Below, in pieces: positions 19,879 through 29,751 of a stretch of DNA of 64,000 bases. The DNA is taken from assembly GCA_947074205.1 (NCBI GenBank), contig CAMTOQ010000007.1:1-64000 (forward strand), in the 5' to 3' direction. Within the stretch, counting starts at the first letter, position 1, and every line of letters begins with the position of its first letter. The position numbers and the translations under genes were made by a program. This stretch comes from an uncultured Bacteroides sp. (GTDB lineage Bacteria; Bacteroidota; Bacteroidia; Bacteroidales; Bacteroidaceae). The notes under the pieces are model-generated. The model was not told the origin of the DNA. It was given only the letters and a program-made list of their open reading frames with translations, and did not search any database.

Positions 19879-21312
19879 ATGGATATATATAAAAAATATA
19901 GGATTTCAACACTATGCCTCCTAGGTATTTTGTTATTATCACTTTGCCCCGCCACTTCACTTTATGCACAAGAAACGGCAACAGAAGTAATCGACGTAGT
20001 TGCAACTACAGCGGTAGAAGCAGCAGAAACCCCAGAGGAAGCAGCAAGCATTCCTACAACTGTTGGCGATTTAGTAAATGGTCTAAACACAGTTTGGATG
20101 TTATTAGCTGCCATGCTAGTATTCTTTATGCAACCTGGATTTGCGTTAGTTGAAGCTGGCTTTACTCGCGTTAAGAGTACTGCAAACATTATGATGAAGA
20201 ACCTTGTGGACTTCTCATTTGGATCTTTGTTCTATTGGTGCGTTGGTTTTGGATTTATGTTTGGCATCGGCGACTTTATTGGAGCTCCTCACTTTTTTGA
20301 TCTTGGTTTCTACGAAAGTGATGGTCTTCCAGCTGAAGGTTTCCTAGTATTCCAAACTGTATTTTGTGCTACAGCTGCAACCATCGTTTCAGGTGCTATG
20401 GCAGAACGTACTAAATTCTCTATGTATCTAGTTTACACACTCTTTATCACTGCTATTATTTATCCTGTTTCGGGCCATTGGACTTGGGGTGGTGGTTGGT
20501 TAATGAACGACGCTGAAGGTTCTTGGATTATGGAAACATTTGGTACTACATTCCACGATTTCGCAGGCTCAACTATTGTACACTCTGTTGGTGGATGGAT
20601 TGCTCTTGTAGGTGCCGCTATTCTTGGCCCACGTATCGGCAAGTATGGTAAAGATGGTAAATCTAGAGCTATTCCTGGACACAACCTTACTATTGCTGCA
20701 CTCGGTGTATTTATCTTGTGGTTTGGTTGGTTTGGTTTCAACCCAGGTTCTCAATTAGCAGCAGCATCTGCTGACGACCAATGGATGATTGCTCATTGCT
20801 TCCTTACAACTAATCTTGCTGCATGTGCCGGCGGTTTTGCTGCTCTATTCTTAAGCTGGATACGTTACGGAAAACCATCACTTTCATTTACTTTGAATGG
20901 CGTATTGGCAGGTCTTGTTGGTATCACAGCAGGTTGTGATCTAGTATCAGGTGGTGGTGCAGTTTGCATCGGTATGTTGTGCGGTATCACAATGATATTC
21001 TCAGTTGATTTTATCGACAAGGTATTAAAGATCGACGACCCTGTAGGTGCAAGTTCTGTACATGGTGTTTGCGGTTTCCTTGGAACTTTACTAACAGGTT
21101 TGTTTGCAACTGAAGAAGGTCTATTCTACGGTGGTGGTTGGGGCCTTCTTGGTGCTCAAGCTCTAGGTGCTGTAGTTATCGGCTGCTGGGCAGCAGGTAT
21201 GGGTTTCATCATCTTCAAAACTATCGACTCTATCTTCGGACTTCGCGTTCCAGCTAGAATTGAAGAAGAAGGTTTGGATATTTACGAACACGGTGAATCG
21301 GCTTACAACTAA
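19879..21312 (+). CDS. amtB: Ammonium transporter AmtB
   Basis: Trimeric ammonium channel, 477 residues, with an N-terminal signal peptide (about residues 1-31) and an Ala/Glu/Thr-rich spacer before the first membrane helix. About eleven helices follow. The twin pore histidines are at His235 (TIVHSVGGW) and His395 (SSVHGVCGF). It lies between glnK and glnN, so uptake, control and assimilation of ammonium are adjacent. Confidence 0.95.
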   Translation: MDIYKKYRISTLCLLGILLLSLCPATSLYAQETATEVIDVVATTAVEAAETPEEAASIPTTVGDLVNGLNTVWMLLAAMLVFFMQPGFALVEAGFTRVKSTANIMMKNLVDFSFGSLFYWCVGFGFMFGIGDFIGAPHFFDLGFYESDGLPAEGFLVFQTVFCATAATIVSGAMAERTKFSMYLVYTLFITAIIYPVSGHWTWGGGWLMNDAEGSWIMETFGTTFHDFAGSTIVHSVGGWIALVGAAILGPRIGKYGKDGKSRAIPGHNLTIAALGVFILWFGWFGFNPGSQLAAASADDQWMIAHCFLTTNLAACAGGFAALFLSWIRYGKPSLSFTLNGVLAGLVGITAGCDLVSGGGAVCIGMLCGITMIFSVDFIDKVLKIDDPVGASSVHGVCGFLGTLLTGLFATEEGLFYGGGWGLLGAQALGAVVIGCWAAGMGFIIFKTIDSIFGLRVPARIEEEGLDIYEHGESAYN

Positions 21313-21329
21313 GCTTTATTAAATAATTA

Positions 21330-21357
21330 CCCAGATAGGTTTGATCGCCTATCTGGG
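21330..21357. terminator. Hairpin between amtB and glnN, no T run
   Basis: A perfect 10-base stem (CCCAGATAGG/CCTATCTGGG) with an 8-base loop. There is no T run on either side, like the hairpin after dapL, so it may separate the transcripts by processing or partial termination. Confidence 0.5.
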
Positions 21358-21425
21358 AACGAAGAAAGACTCACGTCTTTTATACTCTAACAATTAACAA
21401 CAAATCATTTTAAGTATTAATCATT

Positions 21426-23615
21426 ATGTCAAAACTAAGATTCAGAGTAGTAGAATCGGCTTTCAAAAAGAAAGCGGTTGAAGTAGTTCCACCAACGGAA
21501 CGTCCATCAGAGTACTTTGCAAAGTATGTGTTTAACAAGGAAAAAATGTTCAAATACCTTCCTAGCAAAGTTTATGCACAACTAATTGACGCAATTGATA
21601 ATGGTGCTCCACTTGATCGTTCTATTGCAAACGAAATTGCAGCAGGTATGAAGAAATGGGCCACTGAGATGGGTGCAACACACTACACTCACTGGTTTGC
21701 TCCATTAACTGAAGGAACTGCAGAAAAACACGATGCTTTTATTGAACATGATGGAAAAGGTGGTGTAATGGAAGAATTCTCAGGTAAACTTCTTGTTCAA
21801 CAAGAACCTGATGCATCTTCATTCCCTAACGGTGGTATCCGCAACACATTTGAAGCACGTGGTTACTCTGCTTGGGATCCATCATCACCAGCATTTATTG
21901 TAGATGATACTTTGTGTATCCCTACTATTTTTATCTCTTATACAGGTGAGTCTCTTGACTATAAAGCACCTCTATTGAAAGCACTTCGCTCGGTAGACAA
22001 AGCTGCAACTGATGTGTGCAAGCTTTTCAACCCAGAAGTTAAGAAAGTTGTTTCTTACCTAGGATGGGAACAAGAATACTTCCTTATCGACGAAGGATTA
22101 TACGCTGCTCGCCCTGACCTATTGCTTACAGGTCGTACATTGATGGGACACGACAGTGCTAAAAACCAACAGCTAGAAGACCACTACTTTGGTTCTATCC
22201 CTACTCGTGTAGCAGCATTTATGCGCGAACTAGAAATCGAAGCTCTTAAGTTGGGTATCCCTGTTAAGACTCGTCACAACGAGGTAGCTCCTAACCAATT
22301 CGAGTTGGCTCCAATCTTCGAAGAATGTAACCTTGCAAATGACCACAATCTTTTGATTATGTCTGTTATGCGCAAAGTAAGCCGTCGTCACGGTTTCCGC
22401 GTTCTTCTACACGAAAAACCATTCAAAGGCGTTAACGGTAGCGGTAAGCACAACAACTGGTCACTTGGTACTGACACAGGCGTATTGTTGATGGCTCCTG
22501 GCAAAACTCCAGAAGATAACCTACGCTTTGTTACTTTTGTTGTAAATACTTTGATGGCTGTTTATCGCTTCAACGGTTTGTTGAAAGCATCTATCTCAAG
22601 TGCTACAAATGCTCACCGTCTAGGTGCTAACGAAGCGCCTCCAGCTATCATCTCTTGCTTCCTAGGTAAACAACTTACTCAAGTTCTTGGCCACATCGAA
22701 GACAGCACTACTGATGACCTAGTGTCATTGAGCGGCAAACAAGGTATGAAGCTTGATATTCCTCAAATCCCAGAATTGCTTATCGACAACACCGACCGTA
22801 ACCGTACTTCACCATTTGCGTTTACAGGTAACCGTTTCGAATTCCGTGCTGTTGGCTCATCTGCAAACTGTGCGAGCGCAATGATCGCTCTTAATGCAGC
22901 TGTTGCTGATCAATTGATTGAATTCAAGAAAGATGTAGATGCGTTGATCGAGAAAGGTGAACCTAAGATTTCTGCTATCCTTGATGTTATTCGTCGTTAT
23001 ATCAAAATCTGTAAGCCAATCCATTTTGATGGTAATGGTTACAGCGATGAATGGAAAGAAGAAGCTGCTAAACGTGGTCTTGACTGCGAAACTAGCGTAC
23101 CAGTAATCTTCGACAACTACCTAAAACCTGAATCAATCGCAATGTTCGAAAACACTGGCGTTATGACAAAGGTTGAGTTGGAAGCTCGTAACGAAGTGAA
23201 ATGGGAAACATACACTAAGAAAATTCAGATTGAAGCTCGTGTATTGGGCGACTTGGCAATGAACCACATTGTGCCTGTTGCTACAGAGTACCAAACTAAC
23301 TTGGTGAACAATGTATATAAGATGCAAGAAATCTTTGGTAAAGAGAAAGCGGCTGAGATGGGCGCACAAAACATCAAATTGATTGAAGAAATTGCATCTC
23401 ATACAAACTTCATCAAAGAACATGTTGACTCAATGATTCAAGCTCGCAAAGTAGCGAACAAGATCGAAGACGAGCGCGAAAAAGCTATTGCATATCACGA
23501 TACAATCGCACCTTCATTGGACGAAATTCGTTACCACATTGACAAGTTGGAACTAATCGTTGACAACCAAATGTGGACGCTTCCTAAGTATCGCGAACTA
23601 TTATTCATAAGATAA
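21426..23615 (+). CDS. glnN: Type III glutamine synthetase
   Basis: Makes glutamine from glutamate and ammonia with ATP. 729 residues, the length of the GSIII family first described in Bacteroides. Visible motifs include GGIRNTFEARGYSAWDPSSP, LGWEQEYFLID, LLHEKPFKGVNGSGKHNNWS and TGNRFEFRAVGSS (metal and substrate sites). It follows amtB after 113 bases with a hairpin between. Codon use is biased toward a few codons, consistent with high expression. Confidence 0.96.
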   Translation: MSKLRFRVVESAFKKKAVEVVPPTERPSEYFAKYVFNKEKMFKYLPSKVYAQLIDAIDNGAPLDRSIANEIAAGMKKWATEMGATHYTHWFAPLTEGTAEKHDAFIEHDGKGGVMEEFSGKLLVQQEPDASSFPNGGIRNTFEARGYSAWDPSSPAFIVDDTLCIPTIFISYTGESLDYKAPLLKALRSVDKAATDVCKLFNPEVKKVVSYLGWEQEYFLIDEGLYAARPDLLLTGRTLMGHDSAKNQQLEDHYFGSIPTRVAAFMRELEIEALKLGIPVKTRHNEVAPNQFELAPIFEECNLANDHNLLIMSVMRKVSRRHGFRVLLHEKPFKGVNGSGKHNNWSLGTDTGVLLMAPGKTPEDNLRFVTFVVNTLMAVYRFNGLLKASISSATNAHRLGANEAPPAIISCFLGKQLTQVLGHIEDSTTDDLVSLSGKQGMKLDIPQIPELLIDNTDRNRTSPFAFTGNRFEFRAVGSSANCASAMIALNAAVADQLIEFKKDVDALIEKGEPKISAILDVIRRYIKICKPIHFDGNGYSDEWKEEAAKRGLDCETSVPVIFDNYLKPESIAMFENTGVMTKVELEARNEVKWETYTKKIQIEARVLGDLAMNHIVPVATEYQTNLVNNVYKMQEIFGKEKAAEMGAQNIKLIEEIASHTNFIKEHVDSMIQARKVANKIEDEREKAIAYHDTIAPSLDEIRYHIDKLELIVDNQMWTLPKYRELLFIR

Positions 23616-23664
23616 TAACTAAATAATATTATCTATTTCTTTTGTTGGTTGTTTTAAGTTTGCA

Positions 23665-23702
23665 GGGGAGAAGTGCCGTGAGGCAGTTCTCCCCTATTTT
23701 GT
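23665..23702 (+). terminator. Terminator of glnN
   Basis: GGGGAGAA (23665-23672) pairs with TTCTCCCC (23687-23694), with an inner TGCC/GGCA stem, then tattttgtttt. It overlaps the end of the converging GT2 gene. Confidence 0.88.
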
Positions 23703-24593
23703 TTTATTACTACCAACACTATTAGTTTGAAGTGAACAGAAATATCCTAATTTATAAAAGGCAAATAGAGACAGTGACGGATTACGACTCTTCAGTTGTG
23801 CTATGATTGCTTTCTTTGTGGAGAGATAAAGATATGCAGTAACTCTAGTGAGACGCATTTTTTTTACCATTCCATACCAGCGCAAAAGTTTCACGTATTC
23901 TTCAAGCTGCTCTTCATGTCCAACTAAATTAGAGACGGCGCGTTCAATCTTTGTGAGAAACTGTTCACAACTCTCTCCCACTTTATGATATACGGGATTA
24001 TCTATATGCAATATATCAACTCCAGCCCGTTTAAGATTCATACCAAAATAAGTATCCTCATAACCCAGATGGAAACCTTCGTCAAAGCGTACTTTATTAA
24101 AAGCAGACTTCTCAATCATAAAATTCATACTTATAAATGATTCGTAAGGGTTTCGGGCCCTTTCTTCAGCAGGTTTCTCTTCGACCTTTGCCCCGTATTT
24201 ATAACGTAAAGTTGCATTAGCCGGGATGGAAAGTCCTTTATAAGTGAAGCCTCCACAAACTGTAAGCCCATGTTTTGCAGCTTCCAAATATTTAGAAAGA
24301 AAAGTATCGGCCACAGGAAAAGTATCGGTGTCTAGAAAAAGCAGATAATCATATTTAGCCTCATCTGCCAACAAGTTTCTCAATACCGCCGGCCCTTTAT
24401 TCTCGTTACACTGAATATACCTACCTTCTTCCCATGCATCAATCACTCTGTTAATATCTCTAAATTGCTCATCCGAAGCATCGTCAGCAATAATAATCTC
24501 GAATGGAACATTTAAAATCTTAGCTTGTTTATATATGGAATTAACCAAGGGTAGGCAATCGGTATTATAGGAGGGTATTAGAACTGAAAACAT
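23694..24593 (-). CDS. GT2 family glycosyltransferase
   Basis: GT-A fold inverting glycosyltransferase, 299 residues. The nucleotide-binding start MFSVLIPSYNTDCLPLVNS and IIIADDASDEQ are typical, and the metal-binding motif is LFLDTDTF. The FDEGFHLGYEDTYFGMNLKR region matches the ED motif near the catalytic base. No membrane helix is evident. It stands alone with its own candidate promoter, so the glycan it serves is unknown. Confidence 0.87.
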   Translation of the reverse strand: MFSVLIPSYNTDCLPLVNSIYKQAKILNVPFEIIIADDASDEQFRDINRVIDAWEEGRYIQCNENKGPAVLRNLLADEAKYDYLLFLDTDTFPVADTFLSKYLEAAKHGLTVCGGFTYKGLSIPANATLRYKYGAKVEEKPAEERARNPYESFISMNFMIEKSAFNKVRFDEGFHLGYEDTYFGMNLKRAGVDILHIDNPVYHKVGESCEQFLTKIERAVSNLVGHEEQLEEYVKLLRWYGMVKKMRLTRVTAYLYLSTKKAIIAQLKSRNPSLSLFAFYKLGYFCSLQTNSVGSNKTK

Positions 24594-24616
24594 AGTATTT
24601 TGTGGTTTTTAATGGA

Positions 24617-24624
24617 CAAATGTA
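24617..24624 (-). promoter_or_regulatory. Candidate -7 box for the GT2 gene
   Basis: Minus-strand TACATTTG matches TAnnTTTG. A TTG at 24647-24649 gives a 22-base spacer. Confidence 0.5.
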
Positions 24625-24669
24625 ACATAAAAAAAGAGATTATATCCAAAGCAGTAGTGCGTTTTTTGC

Positions 24670-24677
24670 TAACTTTG
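24670..24677 (+). promoter_or_regulatory. Candidate -7 box for the DUF5686 operon
   Basis: TAACTTTG matches TAnnTTTG, 23 bases before the ATG at 24701. No clear -33 TTG was found. Confidence 0.5.
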
Positions 24678-24700
24678 CCAACTGATTTATATTAAACTTC

Positions 24701-27289
24701 ATGAGAGATAACTTTATAAAATATTCGTTCTTTGCCTTATTCTTATTTATAACTAACTGTTCATTTGCACAACTAAGAGGAATCATTACCGACTCTCTAA
24801 CAAATGAGCCTTTAGAATATATTTCCGTATTTTATGAAGGCAAAGGAGTTGGCGGTGTATCCAACTCTAGAGGCGAATATAGCATTGAAGCTAGAAGTAA
24901 TTGGAATGAAGTTACATTTTCCGCAATAGGCTACAAAACAAAAGTAGTACATATCACTCCTAATCAAAGAACTCTCAACGTTAAACTAGTATCAGATGAC
25001 GTTTTGCTTAATGAGGTTGTTGTAAAACCTCAAAAGGAAAAGTATACTCGAAAAAATAATCCCGCAGTAGATCTCATGCGAAAGGTCATCGAGAATAAAA
25101 GAAAGCAAGATTTAGAGGTAAATGATTACTATCAGTACGACGTATACGAGAAACTCAAAATGTCTCTTAGTGAGATTACTCCTGAGAAACTCGAAAAAGG
25201 TATGTATAAGAAATATGCCTTCCTAAAAGATCAAATTGAGGTTTCTGAAACAAGCAACACTCTCATTCTACCAATTTCAATACAGGAAACTGCATCACAA
25301 ACAATTTTCAGGAAAGACCCTGAAAGTACTAAATCGGTTATTAAGGGGATTAATGCCTCTGGTATTAATGACTTTATTTCAAGCGGCGATATGATGAATA
25401 CAGTCTTAAAGGACGTATTCTCTAATATAAACATATACGATGATGAAATTAGGTTGCTTCAACGCCGCTTTACTAGTCCTATTTCCAGGTCGGGTATCTC
25501 GTTCTACAAATACTACATAATGGATACGATCAAAGTGGATAGAGACAGTTGTATCCACTTAACTTTCGTACCACAGAACTCTCAGGACTTTGGATTCACA
25601 GGGCATCTTTATGTGATGAAAGATTCAACTTATGCTGTAAAAAAGGCGACTATGAACTTGCCAAAAAATACAGCAGTCAACTTTGTCAATAGACTTGATA
25701 TCATTCAAAATTTCGAACAGCTGCCTAATGGCAACTGGGTTTTAAAGGATGATGATATGGTTGCCGACCTTTCATTGCTTAAGAATATCGGAGCAGCACA
25801 AGTGCAGCGAACTACAAAGTTTAGCAACTATAAGTTCGACCCTATTGACGCACGCTATTTCAGGGTGAGAGGTAGTGTAATAAAAGAGAGCGACATACTT
25901 AATAAAAGTGATGAGTATTGGGCAGAAATCCGCCAAGTTCCTCTAACCGAAAAAGAGAGCTCAATGGATATCTTTATGAATCGCATAGAACAGATTCCAG
26001 GATTTAAATATATCATTTTTGGAGCGAAGGCATTTATCGAAAACTTTGTTGAAACTGCTGGGCCAAAAGGGAAAAGTAAGTTTGACTTTGGACCTATCAA
26101 TACAACCATAACTAAAAACTATGTTGATGGATGGAGAATAAGATTAAGCGGCATGACTACAGCCAATCTAAATCCACATTGGTTTGTCAGCGGTTATGGC
26201 GCATACGGTTTCAAAGATCATCGTTGGAAGTACAATGGTACATTGACCTACTCTTTCAATAAACGCGATTATGTGATTTGGGAATACCCAAAACATTACA
26301 TCTCGGCCACATACAGTTTCGATGTAATGTCTCCAATGGATAAATTTCTCTATACGGATAAAGATAATGTATTCCTAGCATGGAAAACGACAACCGTCGA
26401 TCAGATGTCTTATATGCGCGACATAATGGTCAATTATGAGAAAGAGACACACTCTGGTTTTAGCGTAAAAGCCCTAGTCAGACATCGCACCGATGAGCCA
26501 ACAGGTAATCTAAAGTATTGGCCCAACAACGGTTCAGAAGACAAGATGCCATTGCCCGGTGAAACACCCCTAAAGCAAATGAAGACATTTGAAACAGGGG
26601 TCACACTTCGTTATGCTCCGGGTGAATCATTTATCAATTCTAAGCAACGAAGAATCCCAGTATCGCTCGATGCACCCATCTTTACTCTCAATCATACAAT
26701 AGGTTTTAAAGGTGTTCTCGCAGGAGATTATAACTTCAACAGAACAGAGATTAGTGTATGGAAACGTTTTTGGCTGCCAGCATCTTGGGGAAAAGTAGAT
26801 CTTAGCGTAAAAGGTGGAATAGAGTGGAACACTGTACCATTCCCGCTATTATTGCTACCTGAAGCTAACTTGTCATATATCACTCAACGCGAGACCTTCA
26901 ACTTGATAAACAATATGGAGTTTCTCAATGACCGTTTTGCGTCCTTATCCGTATCATACGATATGAATGGCAAATTGTTCAATCGTATCCCACTAATCAA
27001 GCACCTCAAGTGGAGAGAGATGATACGTTTTAGGGCTTTATGGGGTACACTTACAGACAAGAATAACCCCTTCAAGAACGACAATCCCGATCTATTTCTA
27101 TTTCCAATGCGTGATGGGAAATATACCAGTTTTGTGATGGATCCGAAAGTTCCATATATGGAAGCAAGTATAGGAATATACAATATATTTAAACTATTGC
27201 ACGTTGAGTATGTACATCGTCTCACCTATCTGGACAATCCAAATATCAACAAATGGGGATTCCGATTTATGGTGATGATGGTATTCTAA
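24701..27289 (+). CDS. DUF5686 outer-membrane protein with CarboxypepD_reg-like domain
   Basis: 862 residues with a signal peptide (MRDNFIKYSFFALFLFITNC, cleavage near SFAQ). A CarboxypepD_reg-like beta domain follows (RGIITDSLTNEPLEYISVFYEGKGVGGVSN, quoted here only as a region, residues about 26-55), then the long DUF5686 region whose end alternates aromatic and polar residues like a beta-barrel. This is a Bacteroidetes-specific family of unknown function, probably in the outer membrane. rarA starts 18 bases downstream and may be co-transcribed. Confidence 0.82.
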   Translation: MRDNFIKYSFFALFLFITNCSFAQLRGIITDSLTNEPLEYISVFYEGKGVGGVSNSRGEYSIEARSNWNEVTFSAIGYKTKVVHITPNQRTLNVKLVSDDVLLNEVVVKPQKEKYTRKNNPAVDLMRKVIENKRKQDLEVNDYYQYDVYEKLKMSLSEITPEKLEKGMYKKYAFLKDQIEVSETSNTLILPISIQETASQTIFRKDPESTKSVIKGINASGINDFISSGDMMNTVLKDVFSNINIYDDEIRLLQRRFTSPISRSGISFYKYYIMDTIKVDRDSCIHLTFVPQNSQDFGFTGHLYVMKDSTYAVKKATMNLPKNTAVNFVNRLDIIQNFEQLPNGNWVLKDDDMVADLSLLKNIGAAQVQRTTKFSNYKFDPIDARYFRVRGSVIKESDILNKSDEYWAEIRQVPLTEKESSMDIFMNRIEQIPGFKYIIFGAKAFIENFVETAGPKGKSKFDFGPINTTITKNYVDGWRIRLSGMTTANLNPHWFVSGYGAYGFKDHRWKYNGTLTYSFNKRDYVIWEYPKHYISATYSFDVMSPMDKFLYTDKDNVFLAWKTTTVDQMSYMRDIMVNYEKETHSGFSVKALVRHRTDEPTGNLKYWPNNGSEDKMPLPGETPLKQMKTFETGVTLRYAPGESFINSKQRRIPVSLDAPIFTLNHTIGFKGVLAGDYNFNRTEISVWKRFWLPASWGKVDLSVKGGIEWNTVPFPLLLLPEANLSYITQRETFNLINNMEFLNDRFASLSVSYDMNGKLFNRIPLIKHLKWREMIRFRALWGTLTDKNNPFKNDNPDLFLFPMRDGKYTSFVMDPKVPYMEASIGIYNIFKLLHVEYVHRLTYLDNPNINKWGFRFMVMMVF

Positions 27290-27307
27290 CATCTAAAGAA
27301 AGAGATT

Positions 27308-28594
27308 ATGCAACCCTTAGCCGAACGACTAAGACCTAAAACGCTAGACGAGTATATAGGCCAACAGCACCTTGTTGGTCACAATGCTATTTTGCGTAGA
27401 ATGATTGATAGCGGACGTATATCTTCATTCATTTTATGGGGACCTCCCGGAGTGGGAAAAACCACTTTGGCACAAATCATAGCTAATAAGCTAGATACAC
27501 CTTTCTATACTCTAAGTGCTGTGACATCAGGGGTAAAAGATGTTCGAGAAGTGATTGAGAAAGCCAAAAGCAATCGTTTCTTCTCCCAAAACAGTCCGAT
27601 ACTTTTCATCGACGAAATTCATCGATTCAGTAAATCGCAACAGGACTCTCTTTTAGGTGCTGTAGAAAAAGGTATCGTAACATTAATCGGTGCGACAACG
27701 GAGAACCCTTCGTTCGAAGTGATCCGCCCCCTACTCTCCCGATGTCAGCTCTATGTTCTCAAGTCTTTGGAAAAAGAAGATCTCCTGGCCTTGTTGCAAC
27801 GCGCCATCACTACAGACTTTTTACTCAAAGAGCGCAACATTCAAGTAAAAGAGAGCGATGCCATGCTTCGCTACTCGGGTGGTGATGCTCGAAAATTGCT
27901 CAATATACTAGATCTTGTAGTTTCATCAGAGAGTGGCAATGATATCATTATCACCGATGATATGGTTACCGAACGGTTACAGCAGAACCCTTTAGCATAT
28001 GATAAAGATGGTGAGATGCACTACGACATTATCTCTGCATTTATCAAGTCTATCAGAGGAAGTGATCCCGATGGTGCAATTTATTGGTTAGCCCGAATGG
28101 TTGAAGGAGGCGAAGATCCTGCCTTCATTGCTCGTCGTCTTGTTATCGCTGCTGCCGAAGACATCGGCTTGGCCAACCCTAATGCGTTGCTATTAGCTAA
28201 CGCTTGCTTTGATACCATTATGAAAATTGGTTGGCCCGAAGGAAGAATCCCGTTAGCCGAGACAACCATCTACCTAGCCACTAGTCCTAAAAGCAATTCG
28301 GCTTATACGGCTATCAATGATGCTATAGCGTTGGTAAAAGAGACTGGTAACCTGCCCGTTCCCCTGCACCTGCGCAATGCGCCAACCAAGTTAATGAAGC
28401 AGTTGGGCTACGGCGACAACTATAAATATGCGCACAGCTATAGCGGGAACTTTGTGCAGCAACAGTTTCTACCCGATGAAATAAAAGATCAAACAATATG
28501 GACGCCTCAACAAAATGCTGCCGAGCAAAAACATTTGGAACGTATGCAGCAACTTTGGGGTGATAAATATAAAAACAACGATAAGAAAGATTAA
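27308..28594 (+). CDS. rarA: Replication-associated recombination ATPase RarA (MgsA)
   Basis: AAA+ ATPase related to clamp loaders that acts at stalled replication forks. 428 residues. It starts MQPLAERLRPKTLDEYIGQQ; Walker A GPPGVGKTT is at 45-53, Walker B is ILFIDEIHRFSKSQQD, and sensor 1 is IGATTENPSF. The C-terminal tetramerisation region is present (RLVIAAAEDIGLANPNAL, LPVPLHLRNAPTKLMK). It lies between the DUF5686 gene and the dehydrogenase in a tight run (18 and 17 base gaps). Confidence 0.94.
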   Translation: MQPLAERLRPKTLDEYIGQQHLVGHNAILRRMIDSGRISSFILWGPPGVGKTTLAQIIANKLDTPFYTLSAVTSGVKDVREVIEKAKSNRFFSQNSPILFIDEIHRFSKSQQDSLLGAVEKGIVTLIGATTENPSFEVIRPLLSRCQLYVLKSLEKEDLLALLQRAITTDFLLKERNIQVKESDAMLRYSGGDARKLLNILDLVVSSESGNDIIITDDMVTERLQQNPLAYDKDGEMHYDIISAFIKSIRGSDPDGAIYWLARMVEGGEDPAFIARRLVIAAAEDIGLANPNALLLANACFDTIMKIGWPEGRIPLAETTIYLATSPKSNSAYTAINDAIALVKETGNLPVPLHLRNAPTKLMKQLGYGDNYKYAHSYSGNFVQQQFLPDEIKDQTIWTPQQNAAEQKHLERMQQLWGDKYKNNDKKD

Positions 28595-28611
28595 TTTTAA
28601 ACTAATCAATT

Positions 28612-29568
28612 ATGAAAATTGTAGTCTTGGATGGTTACACCATCAACCCTGGCGATTTGTCATGGAAAAGTTTAGAGAAATTGGGCGAATGCAACATTTA
28701 TGAACGTACAGCACCCGAAGAACTAGCTGGACGTGCTGAAGATGCTGATGCACTATTGACGAATAAAGTTTGTATTACAGCTGAAGCTATGGACAAACTG
28801 CCTAAGCTAAAATATATCGGCGTACTGGCCACCGGCTATAATGTGGTCGATATCGAAGCGGCACGCGAAAGAGGAATAGTTGTAACTAACATCCCAGCCT
28901 ACAGCACACCTTCTGTTGGTCAGATGGTTTTTGCTCATATCCTCAATATCACACAGCGCGTGGGGCACTATGCTGACGAGGTGAGTGATGGCAAATGGAG
29001 TGAGAACCCAGACTTCTGCTACTGGAACACTCCGCTAATTGAGCTATTAGGCAAAAAAATAGGGTTGATTGGACTAGGGCAAACGGGCTACAATGCAGCA
29101 CGAATTGGCTTAGGGTTTGGTATGAAGATTTGGGCTTATACATCTAAATCTAAACTACAACTTCCACCCGAAATCAAGAAAGTCAATCTTGATTCTATCT
29201 TTCGTGAGTGCGATATAATTAGCTTACACTGCCCTCTCAATGATGAAACAGCAGAAATAGTCAACGCTTCACGTCTTTCATTGATGAAGCCTACCTCCAT
29301 CTTGATCAACACAGGTCGCGGCGGACTGATCAACGAACAAGATTTAGCTGATGCGCTTAACCAGAAGAAACTGTATGCGGCCGGATTGGATGTGCTCTCT
29401 ACAGAGCCGCCACGCATTGACAACCCATTATTGAAAGCACGCAACTGCTTTATCACCCCTCATATAGCTTGGGCCACTACTGCCGCACGCGAAAGATTAC
29501 TTCTAATTATGTGCGAAAACCTAGAGGCTTTTATCAATGGCAAACCTATCAATAACGTAGCCGGATAA
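28612..29568 (+). CDS. D-2-hydroxyacid dehydrogenase (glycerate dehydrogenase-like)
   Basis: NAD-dependent dehydrogenase of the D-isomer-specific family, 318 residues. The Rossmann motif is IGLIGLGQTGYNAARIG. The catalytic triad is visible as Arg in NTGRGGLINEQDL, Glu in LDVLSTEPP and His in FITPHIAWAT. It resembles hydroxypyruvate/glycerate dehydrogenases, but the substrate cannot be fixed from sequence. It is last in the run with rarA and ends at a strong terminator. Confidence 0.88.
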   Translation: MKIVVLDGYTINPGDLSWKSLEKLGECNIYERTAPEELAGRAEDADALLTNKVCITAEAMDKLPKLKYIGVLATGYNVVDIEAARERGIVVTNIPAYSTPSVGQMVFAHILNITQRVGHYADEVSDGKWSENPDFCYWNTPLIELLGKKIGLIGLGQTGYNAARIGLGFGMKIWAYTSKSKLQLPPEIKKVNLDSIFRECDIISLHCPLNDETAEIVNASRLSLMKPTSILINTGRGGLINEQDLADALNQKKLYAAGLDVLSTEPPRIDNPLLKARNCFITPHIAWATTAARERLLLIMCENLEAFINGKPINNVAG

Positions 29569-29616
29569 TACCAATCACAACTCTAGTTTTAAGTATTTCC
29601 AAGCTACATATCTACA

Positions 29617-29655
29617 CCCCCGATGAGTTACTAACCCCAACTTTCGGGGGTTTTG
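29617..29655 (+). terminator. Terminator after the hydroxyacid dehydrogenase
   Basis: CCCCCGA (29617-29623) pairs with TCGGGGG (29644-29650), with an inner AGTT/AACT stem, then TTTTgc. Confidence 0.85.
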
Positions 29656-29751
29656 CATTTATAATTTGATTAATCTAGAACAATTACGGTGTTTCTTTCA
29701 TTTTAAAGAGATAGGATATTGTTTTAGTGCTAAACACCAAATTGATATGTA

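Noticed and set aside
29569-29751. Possible OxyR site or promoter upstream of katA
   Set aside because: No convincing OxyR-type repeat and no TAnnTTTG box with proper spacing could be seen; regulation is plausible but unsupported.
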